Positions 36,157 through 49,806 of a stretch of 62,126 nt of DNA are shown one piece after another (position 1 is the stretch's first letter; each line of letters starts with the position of its first letter). Where the stretch lies: assembly GCA_013416795.1 (NCBI GenBank), contig RQSC01000010.1:310029-372154 (forward strand). The letters are read 5' to 3'. This DNA comes from Prasinococcaceae sp. CCMP 1430 (taxonomy: Eukaryota > Prasinodermophyta > Palmophyllophyceae > Prasinococcales > Prasinococcaceae). The translations under genes and the position numbers were made by a program. The notes under the pieces were generated by a model. It searched no databases and had not been told where the DNA came from. It saw only the letters and a list, made by a program, of their open reading frames with translations.

Positions 36157-36717
36157 TTAAGTGTGCTTGGATGGAAGAGCTTGAAAAGGCATACCTAATG
36201 CACTTAAGAGATGGAAAGCTTCTATATCTAGATTTGAAGTGGTCACGATGCAAATATCCATACCTCGTAACTTATCAATCTTTTCGTAGTTGATTTCTGG
36301 AAAAACGAGTTGTTCCCTGAGACCCAAATGAAAGTTACCATGGCCATCAAAGCTTTTCCAGCTGAGACCCTGAAAATCTCGAATTCTAGGTAGTGCCAGG
36401 TTAACTAAACGGTCTAAAAAAGCATACATAGCTTCTCCTCGAAGCGTAGTGCGAATTCCCACAGGCATTTTTTCCCGAATTTGGAAACCAGCAATAGCCT
36501 TTCTAGCTCGGGTGACTACAGGCTTTTGCCCGGTAATAACAGAAAGGTCGCGCAAGGCTGATTCCAAAGATTTGGCGTTTTGGGAGGCCTCGCCGATTCC
36601 ACAATTGATCACTAGTTTTTGAAGTCGAGGAACCTGATGCAAATTACTGTACTGCAACTGTTGGCGCAAAGTAGGCGCTACACTAGTCAAGTACAATGTT
36701 TTCAACCTTTGTGCCAT
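36157..36717 (-). CDS. rpl5: 50S ribosomal protein L5
   Basis: A 186-residue 5S rRNA-binding protein. The start [20 protein letters not shown] was chosen; the frame is open 17 codons further but without an ATG. Conserved segments include [12 protein letters not shown] and [16 protein letters not shown], plus [11 protein letters not shown]. The gene is absent from land-plant plastomes but present in many algae. It lies between rpl14 and rps8, as in bacteria. Confidence 0.95.
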   Translation of the reverse strand: MAQRLKTLYLTSVAPTLRQQLQYSNLHQVPRLQKLVINCGIGEASQNAKSLESALRDLSVITGQKPVVTRARKAIAGFQIREKMPVGIRTTLRGEAMYAFLDRLVNLALPRIRDFQGLSWKSFDGHGNFHLGLREQLVFPEINYEKIDKLRGMDICIVTTSNLDIEAFHLLSALGMPFQALPSKHT

Positions 36718-36775
36718 ATAAGATAAGTTAGTAAGAAACCTAGTATTGTCTGGTAGTAAAACAGGCACTGCAATG

Positions 36776-37144
36776 CTAAAGAACTTCGGGTGCCAAGGAG
36801 ACTATTTTGGTAAAATTGCATTCCCGAAGTTCCCGCGCCACCGGACCGAAGACCCGGGTGCCCCGGGGATTACCTTCTTGGTTTACTACGACAGCAGCGT
36901 TGTCATCAAAGCGCAAGATACTACCATTATCGCGTTTCAAAGCACTACAAGTCCGAACCACAACCGCTCTAACCACTTCGGACTTTTTCAAAGGCATATT
37001 GGGTACAGCTTCCTTAACTACGGCAATGACCATGTCTCCAATCCGGGCATATTTGCAATTACTAGAACCTAACACCCGAATACACATGAGCTTCCGAGCC
37101 CCACTATTATCGGCAACGTTTAAATAAGACTGCGGCTGAATCAT
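36776..37144 (-). CDS. rpl14: 50S ribosomal protein L14
   Basis: A 122-residue protein at the subunit interface. The start [19 protein letters not shown] is the family start; a 35-codon upstream extension was rejected. The [20 protein letters not shown] signature is intact. Confidence 0.97.
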   Translation of the reverse strand: MIQPQSYLNVADNSGARKLMCIRVLGSSNCKYARIGDMVIAVVKEAVPNMPLKKSEVVRAVVVRTCSALKRDNGSILRFDDNAAVVVNQEGNPRGTRVFGPVARELRECNFTKIVSLAPEVL

Positions 37145-37286
37145 GTCTTTGTACAAGCAGACCTTCAAGGCCATGCCCGGCGCCCCCCCTCCTTGGGGCC
37201 TAAAATACAAAATGGTTTGCCAAAAACTGCCAGTCGCGGAAAAGGCCATATGTGGGCAAGTAAAGCGCTGGCCACAGCTTCAGCAC

Positions 37287-38440
37287 TTAAACAGTACGAG
37301 AAAGAGGTGGTGTTGGAAGTAGCAGAGCATTAATAAACTGCGTTCTGATAGGCATTTTATAGGCTGCTATCCTCATAGCAGCGCGAGCTACAGGTTCAGA
37401 AACTCCACTCATCTCATACAAGATTCGCCCTGGCTTGACTACGGCTACCCAATACTCTGGAGCACCCTTTCCGGATCCCATTCGAGTTTCTGCAGGTCGC
37501 ATGGTAATAGGCTTATCAGGAAAGATGCGAATCCAGAGTTTCCCCCCACGGCGAGCGTATCGGGTCATAGCCCGGCGCCCAGCTTCGATTTGTCGAGAGG
37601 TAATCCAAGAGGGCTCGAGTGCTTGAAGGCCAAACTTGCCGAAGCACACTCGATTTCCCCGCGTAGCTATGCCCTTCAGTCTGCCTCTGTGCTGTTTGCG
37701 GAATCTGGTTCTTCTGGGGTCACAGTCGATCCTCCCCTTCTGGGATTATCTCTGCTTCATAACCGGACATGAAAATCTCTTTTCATCCGGCTCCTCGTGG
37801 CGATACTTTCTAGCGGACTTTTACTGGACCCAACCAACGTTCCCCCGGGCGAAAGTGGGCTCTCGCTAATTTAAGCCCATTTTTCAAAAACGTGAGTTTA
37901 AGTAGCATGGCTTAATTCGCTCTCCTCTCTGTTAAACAGGCTCTCAGACATCTGTTTATCTTTTTTGGTACTGAAAACCAACCTGTTTATAGATTACCTC
38001 GTTCTCTTGGCTCTCACCTCTGCGTGTAGGTCCTCTTTCTGCAACAGAGCCAGCTGTACTAAAAAAGCCAGCCGCTTAGTGTGGGCTAACCCCTGGCTCT
38101 AGTTTGTATTTTGAGCAGCCAACATGGATGCTTCATTATCCCCATTTCTGGAAGTAGCGCTATGCGTTTGCTTGTTTTTGCTGCCTTAGCCCCCAGAGTT
38201 AATTCTATACTTGACCATGCGCATTTGGGATACTCACCACACTGCCCTGAGGACATGGCCTTCTTTCGCTTTACAACTCGAACAGGGCTTCCCCTGGAGT
38301 TGTGGAAAGGGGAAAAAAGCTGCAGATAACCAGCTTCTGAATTTAAGCAGATTGGAGCCACGAGCTAAACCTCTTCTTCATAGACAGAAACTAATCCGTT
38401 CTTAAAGAAAAATAGATCTAACGAGTCACACACTAAGCAT
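37287..38440 (-). CDS. rpl16: 50S ribosomal protein L16, split by a group II intron
   Basis: Two exons: exon 1 is 9 nt (38440 down to 38432, ATGCTTAGT) and exon 2 runs 37718 to 37287. Joined, they give [19 protein letters not shown]..., 146 residues, matching L16, which binds 23S rRNA at the A site. The intron begins GTGTG and ends in AC. A tiny first exon in rpl16 is also seen in land plants. The C-terminus extends slightly past the usual IRTQFI with a proline/serine-rich tail. It lies between rps3 and rpl14. Confidence 0.95.
37719..38431 (-). other. group II intron in rpl16
   Basis: A 713-nt intron with 5' GTGTGAC and 3' end AC. Domain V is recognisable at 37761-37793 (AGCC...GGTT stem with a central GAGA-type loop). 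There is no internal ORF, so it relies on trans-acting maturases such as MatK (inference). Confidence 0.92.
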
Positions 38441-38523
38441 AGCAAATTTTCTGGTAATACTCAGCTCATGAATAATCTGAACAATGCTTTGGACATACTG
38501 CCAGGAATCTAGCCTCAATTTAG

Positions 38524-39186
38524 TTAGCTCGAGCTTTCTTGAAAAGTCCACACCTTAATCCCTAGCACGCCATAAATAGTTTGGGCAGGGCAGTGACTGT
38601 AATCAATATGTGCACGAAGAGTTTGCAAAGGCACTCGGCCTTCTCGGGCCCACTCTACTCGAGCAATTTCTGCGCCATTAAGACGTCCAGCAATTTGTAC
38701 TTTGATGCCTTTTACTCCACCTTTTTTGCTAGCCAATTGAATTATTTCTTTCATTGCTCTTCTAAAAGGCACACGGTCTTCAAGCTGTGATGCAATGTAA
38801 GCTGCTAAAATAGCCGCTTCGGCGTAGGGATTGTCTATTTGCGCTAAGCTGACCCGAAGTTGGTCATTTACTGGACCTAAAGCCACCTGCAATTCTCGGC
38901 GAAGTGGTTCAATATCACGGTTTTCGTTTTCTACCAAAAGAGCAGGAAAGCCGGTATAGATTACGACATGAATGAGATCAGTTTTACGTTGAATTTCTAC
39001 ACGGGTGATGCCCCCATTGCTAAAAGCACTCCGAACGTATTTGCGGATATATTCTTTAATACAATTGCGCATTCGCTCATCTATCTGCAATTGTTCTGAG
39101 TATAAGTTAGAAGGTGCAAACCAGATAGCGTGATGGCTCTGGGTCAGAGCAAGCCGAAAACCAAGTGGGTGAGTCTTTTGTCCCAT
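38524..39186 (-). CDS. rps3: 30S ribosomal protein S3
   Basis: A 220-residue protein at the mRNA entry site of the 30S subunit. It begins [18 protein letters not shown], the family start; the frame is open upstream for 89 codons in the rpl22 region, which is overlap only. A central KH domain ([17 protein letters not shown]) and the C-terminal [17 protein letters not shown] signature are present. Confidence 0.97.
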   Translation of the reverse strand: MGQKTHPLGFRLALTQSHHAIWFAPSNLYSEQLQIDERMRNCIKEYIRKYVRSAFSNGGITRVEIQRKTDLIHVVIYTGFPALLVENENRDIEPLRRELQVALGPVNDQLRVSLAQIDNPYAEAAILAAYIASQLEDRVPFRRAMKEIIQLASKKGGVKGIKVQIAGRLNGAEIARVEWAREGRVPLQTLRAHIDYSHCPAQTIYGVLGIKVWTFQESSS

Positions 39187-39245
39187 GCATTGTGGTACTT
39201 GAAAATAGGTGGCACGTCCATCTTTTAAATAAAGCCAAGCGTACT

Positions 39246-39602
39246 TTAAGCAGACTCTCGCACTGCGATAGCAATGGAACAAGTCGGTTTGCGGATTGGA
39301 AAACCGCGCCCCTGTGCTCTTGGGCGAAATCGTTTTAGAACCGGACCTTGGTTTACTTGAGCTCCACTGACGTAGAGCTTCGATTTCATCATACCAAAAT
39401 TTTGACTGGCATTTGCTGCAGCTGAGCTCAATACTTGCAGTACTGGATAGCATGCTTTGTAAGGCATAAATTCTAAGAGCATTAGGGCTTGCTCATAAGA
39501 ACAGCCACGAAGCTGATTAATGACTCTGCGGACTTTATGAGGAGACATGCGAACACGTTTTGCCACCGCTTGGGCCTCGAAAAGCAAGACATCTTTTTTC
39601 AT
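39246..39602 (-). CDS. rpl22: 50S ribosomal protein L22
   Basis: A 118-residue protein lining the peptide exit tunnel. [16 protein letters not shown] near the N-terminus and the [14 protein letters not shown] beta-hairpin region identify it. AGGAGG precedes the ATG by 7 nt. It lies 11 nt after rps19. Confidence 0.97.
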   Translation of the reverse strand: MKKDVLLFEAQAVAKRVRMSPHKVRRVINQLRGCSYEQALMLLEFMPYKACYPVLQVLSSAAANASQNFGMMKSKLYVSGAQVNQGPVLKRFRPRAQGRGFPIRKPTCSIAIAVRESA

Positions 39603-39613
39603 CCTAATACCTC

Positions 39614-39892
39614 CTAACGGCGGGATTTCTTATCACTTTTCACATGCCCCTGAAATGTACGAGTGGGAACAAATTCTCCCAACTTGTGACCAATCATAAG
39701 ATCGGTCACGTAAATGGGCAGGTGCTCCCGTCCGTTGTGAACAGCAATAGTATGCCCGATCATGCTAGGCACAATTGTAGATGCACGGGACCATGTGACA
39801 ATAACCCGCTTTTCTCCACGGGCATTCAAACGCTCAACCTGCTTTAGTAAATGATCTGCAACAAAGGGCCCTTTTTTTAATGAACGTGTCAT
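39614..39892 (-). CDS. rps19: 30S ribosomal protein S19
   Basis: A 92-residue 30S head protein beginning [18 protein letters not shown]. An in-frame TTG two codons upstream was rejected. The signature [27 protein letters not shown] is complete. Confidence 0.98.
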   Translation of the reverse strand: MTRSLKKGPFVADHLLKQVERLNARGEKRVIVTWSRASTIVPSMIGHTIAVHNGREHLPIYVTDLMIGHKLGEFVPTRTFQGHVKSDKKSRR

Positions 39893-39939
39893 GGCCAACT
39901 GTAGTTTGAGGCGCCTTGCGCCTAATAAAATGATAAGTG

Positions 39940-41424
39940 CTATGCTCGTTTACGACGGCGAAGAATTAGGGCATCACTGTATTTATGGAGAGGTCGACTT
40001 CTTTGCCCTAGGGTTGGACGACCCCATGGTGTTAAAGGACGTTTGCGTCCAATAGGAGCGCGTCCCTCTCCTCCTCCGTGAGGATGGTCAGCAGCATTCA
40101 TGACTACTCCTCTAACCTTAGGACGTTTGCCAAGCCAACGTTTGGCGCCAGCTTTCCCTAAACTCCGATTACTAGCATCAACATGACCAACTTGACCTAC
40201 AGTGGCCACGCATGTTTGAGGCACCAAGCGCACCTCTCCTGAAGGAAGCCTAAGAGTAGCTGTACGCCCTTCTTTAGCTATCAATTGGGCTACAGCACCG
40301 GCAGCTCTGGCCACCTGTCCTCCTCGACCAGGTTGAAGCTCAATATTGTGCACAGCTGTGCCTAAAGGTATGTTGGTTGAAGTAGGCAGATGGAGAAAAA
40401 AAGGAGTTACGCCCCTCTTCTGTCCATCTACCCCTTCCCAAACTGTACAAGCCTCTCTCAAGGCATACAGCTTTCCAGACATTCTGAATGGAAAAGCCCA
40501 GGTACTTAAACCGTACTTGGACTTTCTTCCAAACCGATTAGTGTCTTAGGTGCTTTCGCCCTCACCTGGCTTCTGACATTTTTCAGTAAGCTCAGCATGA
40601 AATGAATTTACTGACCATTGATCTTGTATTTTTCTTATTTGTTACAACTTAGGAAGCACTTTCGACACTGCTCTCTTGCTCAAAGCAAAAGGTACGATCT
40701 TTCACAGCTTGACTCCGAATTTGTCTCTGACCATCAAATCGGATGTGAATTCTTGGCCTCTAATGAAGATAAGTGTACTTAAAATTTTCCATCTTCAAAG
40801 AGTTTATGAATAGTGTCTATGTTTGAGGCTATTCAGCCTTTTCCCTATTGCTTGATTCCCAGGATACTCATGGTATCCACTCACAAGCTATTTTCCCCCA
40901 TTGGTTGTCCTCCGAGGTTTTGCCCAGCTAAATGTCTCTTGCTGAGCTAAGTGATGGGTGTGTAAGCCTTGCTAGCTAACCTTTTTGGGTTGTCTCCAAA
41001 CACATTGATCAGTAATTCATACCGCACTCAGAGGCAACGCATTCCCTGCCAAAATGGCAGCTTCAGGGCCAGCCATAACCCTATCTCCAATTTGTACCCC
41101 CCTAGGATGCACTAAATATCGTCTTTCTTGATCGTCATATTCAATAAGACAAATCCGAGCGTTCCTGTTAGGGTCATACTCAATACTTAGCACTGTACCC
41201 CCAGTGGCAAGCTTATCGCGTCGAAAGTCTATTCGGCGGTACAAGCGTTTGTGTCCACCACCCCTGTGGCGACTAGTAATCACACCCCGATGGTTACGCC
41301 CTTTGGGCCGATGTGGTTTTGACGTCAGCTTCTTTTCAGGTCGAGCAGCACTGATCTCCGCAAATTGTGAAATGCTCCGATTGCGGGTTCCTGGGGTGTA
41401 GGCTTTATATAAACGAATGCCCAT
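39940..41424 (-). CDS. rpl2: 50S ribosomal protein L2, split by a group II intron
   Basis: Exon 1 is about 41424-41028 and exon 2 about 40382-39940, giving about 279 residues. L2 is essential for subunit joining and the peptidyl transferase centre. Exon 1 encodes [17 protein letters not shown]... to GNALPL; exon 2 resumes with [20 protein letters not shown] and includes the conserved [18 protein letters not shown] loop. The intron position matches land plants. The exact 3' splice point is uncertain by a few bases because no boundary satisfies frame, GUGYG start and AY end at once. Confidence 0.92.
40383..41027 (-). other. group II intron in rpl2
   Basis: An intron of about 645 nt beginning GTGCGG, with domain V at 40440-40474. 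A domain VI-like stem follows, ending near CTGCCTAC. It has no ORF. The 3' boundary was placed at 40383 to keep the frame and could lie up to several bases away. Confidence 0.85.
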
Positions 41425-41492
41425 AATCGTAGGATAAATACTTCAATATATGATTGGATGACACTTCTAATATGTCTTGCTCTCAGCACTCA

Positions 41493-41756
41493 TTACATAC
41501 GAAGAAAATAAGGATAGCGTACGTTCACAATCATACGCTTATATCTTGCCCGATGTCCCACGTTGGCACCCATGCGCCGAACTTTAGGTGATGAGCGCAA
41601 ACTATTAATTCCACTCACTTTGACTTTAAAGACACGCTCAACCCAATTCTTGACATCCGTTTTTGTAGCCTTTGAATCTACCTCAAAAGTATATTGGCGG
41701 TATCTTAATAGATCAATGGCTTTGTCTGTAAACACAGGAGTCTTAACTGTATCCAT
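41493..41756 (-). CDS. rpl23: 50S ribosomal protein L23
   Basis: An 87-residue protein at the tunnel exit that docks targeting factors. The ATG at 41756 (MDTVKTPVFTDKAIDLL) matches the family; an in-frame GTG five codons upstream is possible. The KVKVSGINSLRSSPKVRRMG segment is typical. It is the first gene of the ribosomal cluster. Confidence 0.95.
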   Translation of the reverse strand: MDTVKTPVFTDKAIDLLRYRQYTFEVDSKATKTDVKNWVERVFKVKVSGINSLRSSPKVRRMGANVGHRARYKRMIVNVRYPYFLRM

Positions 41757-42072
41757 ATTCGCATGCCTCACTCTTTCATCTAGATTTTAGGTCTTAAATT
41801 TTGCCTAAACTAGGTTAACAACTTTCAAAAACAAAAGATACCAGAAAAAACTCATTATCATGAAAAAACAGGCATCAGTCATCCTGTCTTGTTCTGTTTT
41901 TAACCTCCAAGACCAGCTAAAGTAATTGAATTTTAACTGTCCATCTAGAAAAAAACATGCTTTTAGACTAACAGAAGACAAGAGGTTATCTGCTAACGAA
42001 TTAAGGTATTTTTGAATATTTGATGTACAAGACCACAGGACATCAACAGAACAAGCTAGACTAAACAAAATC
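41757..42072. other. spacer between rpl23 and trnI-CAU
   Basis: No gene was found. It should contain the promoter of the ribosomal protein operon. Confidence 0.6.
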
Positions 42073-42146
42073 TGCATCCAGCAGGGTTCGAACCTGCGAA
42101 GTGCCCAATTATGAGTCGGGTGCTTTAACCACTCAGCCATGGATGC
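42073..42146 (-). tRNA. trnI-CAU: tRNA-Ile (CAU)
   Basis: A 74-nt tRNA with acceptor GCATCCA/TGGATGC and anticodon loop CTCATAA. Sequence and position next to rpl23 identify it as the isoleucine tRNA whose C34 is converted to lysidine to read AUA, not a methionine tRNA. Confidence 0.95.
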
Positions 42147-42290
42147 AGGAAAAACACAGCATGGCACTAACAGTCATTTAGAAGCTAGTGGCTAGTGCTC
42201 AAGCGAATATGGCTATTATACTTGCTTCATTCTGCTTTATTTGAAGATGGTTGATAGCACCACAAATAGTCAGAAAAAGTCTACTGGCCA

Positions 42291-42362
42291 TAGGGACAAT
42301 CAGGTTCGAACTGATGCCTTCCACCACGTCAAGGTGGCACTCTACCGCTGAGTTATATCCCC
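42291..42362 (-). tRNA. trnV-GAC: tRNA-Val (GAC)
   Basis: A 72-nt tRNA with anticodon loop CTTGACG. It normally lies upstream of 16S rRNA; here it is between trnI-CAU and trnP-GGG. Confidence 0.95.
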
Positions 42363-42560
42363 TTAAAAAGAGTTTCCACTTATGCTTAAGTTATAGGGGT
42401 CAGCCAATCACACAAATAGCGCGCTCTTTTCTATTTTAAGCTATCATAATACAAACCATCTTGACCATAATTTCTTTCTAACTAAGAGAAAATGGTCTGT
42501 ATCTAAGATACTCTTTTCGACCTGGTCTGACCTAACGTATCTTTCGGAGCTCGCTTTTTT

Positions 42561-42634
42561 TCGGAGCAGCGGGATTTGAACCCACGACCTCCACCACCCC
42601 AAGGTGGCACGCTACCAAGCTGCGCCATGCTCCG
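42561..42634 (-). tRNA. trnP-GGG: tRNA-Pro (GGG)
   Basis: A 74-nt tRNA with stem CCACC/GGTGG and loop TTGGGGT, so the anticodon is GGG. It is found in algae, bryophytes and some other plants but lost from angiosperms. Confidence 0.93.
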
Positions 42635-42764
42635 CGCGCATCCGCAACTCAATCATCGCATATTATAGACCAAATGCCAACCCTAGGTCATTGGCCTAAA
42701 ACCATACTGAGTTTGACCAGACTCGGTGCTTGCTGTCAAGACTGAAAAAAGAAGTGCCTGGATT

Positions 42765-42803
42765 GGGGGCTGTCTGCTCAGTTGAACTGAGCAGACAGCC
42801 CCC
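42765..42803. terminator. long GC-rich stem-loop after psbA
   Basis: A near-continuous 17-19-bp perfect inverted repeat (42765-42783 with 42785-42803) lies 33 nt past the psbA stop, with a short loop. It is the expected psbA mRNA 3' stabilising hairpin. Confidence 0.8.
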
Positions 42804-42835
42804 ATCCTAATCCGATGCTGGGCTAGCAAAAAGCC

Positions 42836-43981
<1,146 letters not shown>

Positions 43982-44486
43982 TGCTAGCGTCAACTATATT
44001 TTGTGGATATTAGTCGAAAATACAAAAGACCGGTTATAATTTAATTATTTTCATCTACTTGGCCCCGCCAGCTATAAAGTAGCATGTCGTCAAAGTAAGC
44101 CTTTGAAGATGCGGTAAAATAAACTATATCGATTAACGTGCATGAAACTTCAAAAAAAAAGATCTTTTCCAATTTTTCACTTTTCATATCAACGATCTTC
44201 CTTCCTGCTTCGAAATAACCAAAATATCTCTTTACCAACTTAGATAGCTCTAAGAACACTCAATTTTTTGTCTAAAATGAAAATTAATAAATCTAAAATT
44301 GGAGAGTTCTAGCCATCAATATTTAGCTTTCAGTTTGAAAAGCAAATATTGACTTTACATGACATGGACGGATTTTTCATTAACAGCCTATGTCGTGTTT
44401 CTAATCACTGTGATTAGACTAAAAAAAGCTAGCAAAACGCTGTTTGTACTTTGTGTTACCAACCATGGAAAAAATAACCATTACAA

Positions 44487-44534
44487 AATATGAAAAAGAA
44501 AAAGTCAGGTTTATGGATTTTTCTTTTTCATATT
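44487..44534. repeat. 17-bp A/T-rich inverted repeat
   Basis: Perfect arms 44487-44503 and 44518-44534 with a 14-nt loop. There is no adjacent stop codon, so its role is unclear; it may end a transcript from upstream or mark the trnF leader. Confidence 0.6.
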
Positions 44535-44760
44535 CCTAAGACTGTCCTAATTCGCTTTGCGTATTTTTCTACAAACGATAAGTTGCTTTCACCACCTTTA
44601 TTTTAATGTAGCCGAACCAGACTTGGCATCAAGTAAAGACCCATTTCTAACTAGAATAGAAAAAAAGAGAAGTGTCTGCATACTTTGGCTTTGTTGGCCT
44701 TTGGCTTTTTGACGGTATATTGACACGTTGTAGCATCTGTGCTACAATCGGATTGTCTCA

Positions 44761-44833
44761 GCCAGGATAGCTCAGTCGGTAGAGCAATGGACTGAAAATC
44801 CATGTGTCACCAGTTCAAACCTGGTTTCTGGCA
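44761..44833 (+). tRNA. trnF-GAA: tRNA-Phe (GAA)
   Basis: A 73-nt tRNA with acceptor GCCAGGA/TTCTGGC and anticodon loop CTGAAAA. It adjoins ndhJ, as in land plants. Confidence 0.96.
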
Positions 44834-45175
44834 TGTTGGTCTTACTTTGAATCCATGACTAGTTTAGTAATAGTTTTTTGTCTTGGCACAAAAAGGTCTA
44901 TAGTTGCAAAATAGATAGGCCTTTTTGGCCTAGACAAGCTCAGTTTGTTTGCTCGCCAGGCATTGGCTATTGTGGCTCTTTTTTTTTGCTCCCAAACTTT
45001 TGGATAACACAGTCAGAGCATAAAACAAGTCCAGTTCATCAGTTCGCTAGTTCCCTAAGGCATAAAAAGAAGACGTGATTTACTAGAAACCTCAGCAAAC
45101 AGCGTACCCTCATAAATAAACAGTCAGAACTATGCTGTTTACTGAGATTTCCAGTAAATTCGTTTATCAAGCAAA
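44834..45175. other. spacer between trnF and ndhJ
   Basis: Only the ndhJ 3' hairpin is recognisable. Confidence 0.6.
45078..45159. terminator. imperfect 26-bp stem-loop after ndhJ
   Basis: Arms 45078-45103 and 45134-45159 pair over 26 positions with three A-C mismatches. It begins 17 nt past the ndhJ stop and is a probable 3' end of the ndhC-K-J mRNA. Confidence 0.6.
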
Positions 45176-45682
45176 CTAGTGAGCGTTTTGTAGCTCGTAA
45201 AAATCGGGAGTAATATAATCCTTGCGTAAAGGCCAACCTAACCAAGTATCCGGCATTAAAATTCTTTTTAGATGCGGATGATCTGTATAAAGAATACCTA
45301 GCATATCATAAGACTCTCTTTCTTGAAAATCTGCACTTTTCCATACCCAAAAGATGGAAGGTACCTCAGGAGTATCCCGAGGAACAAACAGTTTGATGCA
45401 GACTTCTTCTGGCTGGTCGGCCAAATCAGACAATCTAGTCAAGTGGTACACACTGACGAGAAGCTCTCCCGGGCCAAGATCGTAGGCTGACTGGCAACGC
45501 AAATAGTTGAAACCATAGGCATATAATGCCACGGCTACTGAAGGCCAATCTTGAGGCTTGACCTCCAGAATTTCCACACCTTGATAATCAAAGCCCAAAG
45601 GGCGATGGGCTAGCCCATACTCTAGGAGCCAACTAGAAATTCGCCCCTGCGGACAAGTATGGTTAACGGAGGAATCTGTCAT
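45176..45682 (-). CDS. ndhJ: NAD(P)H dehydrogenase subunit J
   Basis: Hydrophilic peripheral-arm subunit (30-kDa type) of the thylakoid NDH complex. The product has 168 residues, with the family signature [21 protein letters not shown] near residues 120-140. AGGAGG precedes the ATG. It overlaps the end of ndhK by 20 nt, consistent with the ndhC-K-J operon. Confidence 0.97.
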   Translation of the reverse strand: MTDSSVNHTCPQGRISSWLLEYGLAHRPLGFDYQGVEILEVKPQDWPSVAVALYAYGFNYLRCQSAYDLGPGELLVSVYHLTRLSDLADQPEEVCIKLFVPRDTPEVPSIFWVWKSADFQERESYDMLGILYTDHPHLKRILMPDTWLGWPLRKDYITPDFYELQNAH

Positions 45683-46478
45683 TTTCTTCCTCCTGAAGAG
45701 TAGTTAATCTGGCTAATGATTGAGTTTTGCTGAGCAAGAGAGCGGAATCTGGATTTTGTGCAGTTAAAGTGTCATTTGGTAAGAGTTGTAAGTGTTTAAA
45801 AAGAGTTTGACTAGGACTTTCTCGAGCAGGCTGTTGCAGGTAAAGTCCGGTATGTACTGCTGGCATAGCTTTCAATCTATGCTTAACACTGAAATATCTT
45901 GGTTTTGGCAGTGGTCTAGATAAAGCTGCTCGATTTTCTTGAGCTACTTTTTTACGCAATTTGATGACCGCATCTATGATTGCTTCAGGTTTTGGTGGAC
46001 AGCCGGGAAGGTAAAGATCCACTGGAATCAGCTTGTCTACACCTCGGACCGTACTATAAGAATCCGTGCTAAACATGCCTCCAGTAATAGTACATGCTCC
46101 CATGGCAATTACGTATTTAGGTTCAGGCATTTGTTCGTATAGCCTGACTAAGGAAGGAGCCATTTTGAGCGTCACGGTGCCGGCAGTAATAATCAGATCG
46201 GCTTGCCGCGGGCTAGAACGTGGTACCAGACCATACCTATCAAAATCGAAACGGGAACCAATTAAAGAAGCAAATTCAATAAAACAACAACTTGTTCCAT
46301 AAAGTAATGGCCACAGGCTGGCTAACCTAACCCAATTGGATAGGTCTGCTAAAGTAGCTAGGACTATAGAATCTGACGTAGCTACCTCTGCGGGTCCAAG
46401 GGCCAGGGTATTGACCAGTGATGTTTCTGGCGTTTGCAAAGTGTCGTGCCTTACTGTAGTGAGGGGGGTTATGACCAT
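45663..46478 (-). CDS. ndhK: NAD(P)H dehydrogenase subunit K
   Basis: Peripheral-arm subunit carrying the N2-type [4Fe-4S] cluster. The product has 271 residues. Ligand cysteines C64 and C65 lie in [11 protein letters not shown], with further cysteines in GACTITGG and LPGCPPKPE. The C-terminus extends about 40 residues beyond many homologues. It overlaps ndhC by 10 nt and ndhJ by 20 nt. Confidence 0.97.
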   Translation of the reverse strand: MVITPLTTVRHDTLQTPETSLVNTLALGPAEVATSDSIVLATLADLSNWVRLASLWPLLYGTSCCFIEFASLIGSRFDFDRYGLVPRSSPRQADLIITAGTVTLKMAPSLVRLYEQMPEPKYVIAMGACTITGGMFSTDSYSTVRGVDKLIPVDLYLPGCPPKPEAIIDAVIKLRKKVAQENRAALSRPLPKPRYFSVKHRLKAMPAVHTGLYLQQPARESPSQTLFKHLQLLPNDTLTAQNPDSALLLSKTQSLARLTTLQEEENDRFLR

Positions 46479-46831
46479 TCTAATGCTCCTTTACGCCATG
46501 CATACACCAAACCAATCAAAAGAATTAACAAAAAAAGAAGTATTTCCAAAAAGGCTAGCACACCAAGCTGATCAAAGTTTAATGCCCACGGATACAAGAA
46601 TACCGTTTCAACATCAAAAATAACAAAGACCAAAGCAAACATATAATAACGAATCTGGAACTGGATCCAGGAACCTCCCATCGGCTCAATACCCGACTCA
46701 TATACCGTACGTTTCTCTGGACTCTGGCTACTCACTGAAATTAGTCTAGATATAGTAATGGCTAGAACAGGGATGACAGTGGCCAGAAGTAGAAATGCCC
46801 AAAAATGTTCATACTGAAAGGATCTATCCAT
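46469..46831 (-). CDS. ndhC: NAD(P)H dehydrogenase subunit C (NDH-1 chain 3)
   Basis: Three-span membrane subunit of 120 residues. The conserved [23 protein letters not shown] loop is present. It is the first gene of the ndhC-K-J operon. Confidence 0.97.
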   Translation of the reverse strand: MDRSFQYEHFWAFLLLATVIPVLAITISRLISVSSQSPEKRTVYESGIEPMGGSWIQFQIRYYMFALVFVIFDVETVFLYPWALNFDQLGVLAFLEILLFLLILLIGLVYAWRKGALEWS

Positions 46832-47094
46832 AAACTAAAACAAATTTGTGTGTAGATAAGCACAGCTTTGGACATCAGCCCGGGAGACTTACTTGGAACT
46901 TGAGGTCAAACTAGTGTTTTTTATTTCTATAAAAAACAGAGATTGCTAGTTTTGCCTTCTGCCGTTTGGCGTCTGCAAAAAGTGCTCAGAAAATAAAGAG
47001 CTAAAATGTCTTTCTTGGCAATCCTACAAAGCAGCCTAACATATATTATGTCTTGGTCTGTTTTTTTGCTGATTCTGTAACTACAAAGAACAAA

Positions 47095-47166
47095 TGGGGC
47101 TATACGGATTTGAACCGTAGACGTTCTCGGTGTAAACGAGGTGCTCTACCGCTGAGCTATAGCCCC
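47095..47166 (-). tRNA. trnV-UAC: tRNA-Val (UAC), intronless
   Basis: A 72-nt tRNA with acceptor GGGGCTA/TAGCCCC and anticodon loop TTTACAC. Land-plant trnV-UAC has a group II intron in the anticodon region; here the gene is continuous. Its position near ndhC and trnM matches land plants. Confidence 0.95.
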
Positions 47167-47233
47167 ACGGATCATTTTAGCCATACCAGAAGTGGGTGTC
47201 AAGAGGAGCCCATGAAGACTAAAACTATACGAA

Positions 47234-47283
47234 CCGTAGTGGCAAGTTGACGAGTTCGAGGTACCCTCAACTTGCCACTACGG
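47234..47283. repeat. 17-bp inverted repeat between trnV-UAC and trnM-CAU
   Basis: Perfect arms 47234-47250 and 47267-47283 flank a 16-nt loop between two divergent tRNA genes. It may act as a boundary or a 5' element of trnM. Confidence 0.7.
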
Positions 47284-47310
47284 CTGAGCAGAGGGTACAA
47301 TGAAGAGTAA

Positions 47311-47383
47311 GCCTACTTAACTCAGCGGTTAGAGTGTCGCTTTCATACGGCGAAAGTCATTGGTTCAAGTCCAATAGTAGGCA
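47311..47383 (+). tRNA. trnM-CAU: tRNA-Met (CAU), elongator
   Basis: A 73-nt tRNA with acceptor GCCTACT/AGTAGGC and anticodon loop TTCATAC. The sequence fits the plastid elongator methionine tRNA, next to atpE as in land plants. Confidence 0.95.
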
Positions 47384-47455
47384 AATGTGTCTGACCAGTG
47401 AAGCTCCAATATGCCTTGTAACCACTTAGTGTGTCGACCTTTTCTGACCTCCAAG

Positions 47456-47857
47456 CTACGAGCTAGCTGTGACAGCTTCTAATCTAGCTTTAGCTCTTTT
47501 AAAAGCCAAGTTAGCCTCAATGGCTTGTTTCCGCCCGTTGGCCTGGCTTAAACCAGATTGTGCTATTTGGAAGGCTTCTTGGGCCTCCTGAGGATCGATA
47601 TCACTAGCTTTTTCTGCCTCATTCACGAGAACGGTCATTTGATTGCTATCAATCATAGCGAATCCTCCCATTAGGGCCATAGTTGTCCATTGACTATCGC
47701 TGCGAACGCGCATGATACCCGTGTCTAAAGCGGTCAGCAAGGGAGCGTGATTTGCCAAAACGCCAATTTGCCCACTGTTGGTTGAAAGAATAATTTCTTG
47801 GGCATCAGAATTCCAAACAATCCGATTAGGAGCCATAACACGAAGGTGCAGTGTCAT
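47456..47857 (-). CDS. atpE: ATP synthase CF1 epsilon subunit
   Basis: Central-stalk subunit that couples rotation and inhibits ATP hydrolysis in the dark. The product has 133 residues. The N-terminal beta-sandwich includes [21 protein letters not shown]; a C-terminal helical hairpin follows. It starts 5 nt after the atpB stop, so the two are translated from one mRNA. Confidence 0.97.
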   Translation of the reverse strand: MTLHLRVMAPNRIVWNSDAQEIILSTNSGQIGVLANHAPLLTALDTGIMRVRSDSQWTTMALMGGFAMIDSNQMTVLVNEAEKASDIDPQEAQEAFQIAQSGLSQANGRKQAIEANLAFKRAKARLEAVTASS

Positions 47858-47862
47858 TATGC

Positions 47863-49806
<1,944 letters not shown>

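Noticed and set aside
42073-42146. Reading the CAU tRNA next to rpl23 as a methionine tRNA
   Set aside because: Acceptor and arm sequences and the rpl23 location fit trnI-CAU; separate initiator and elongator methionine tRNAs are at 50374 and 47311.
44041-44259. 72-codon minus-strand frame between psbA and trnF
   Set aside because: No SD sequence, no adjacent hairpin and no similarity I can name; consistent with a chance ORF in A/T-rich spacer.
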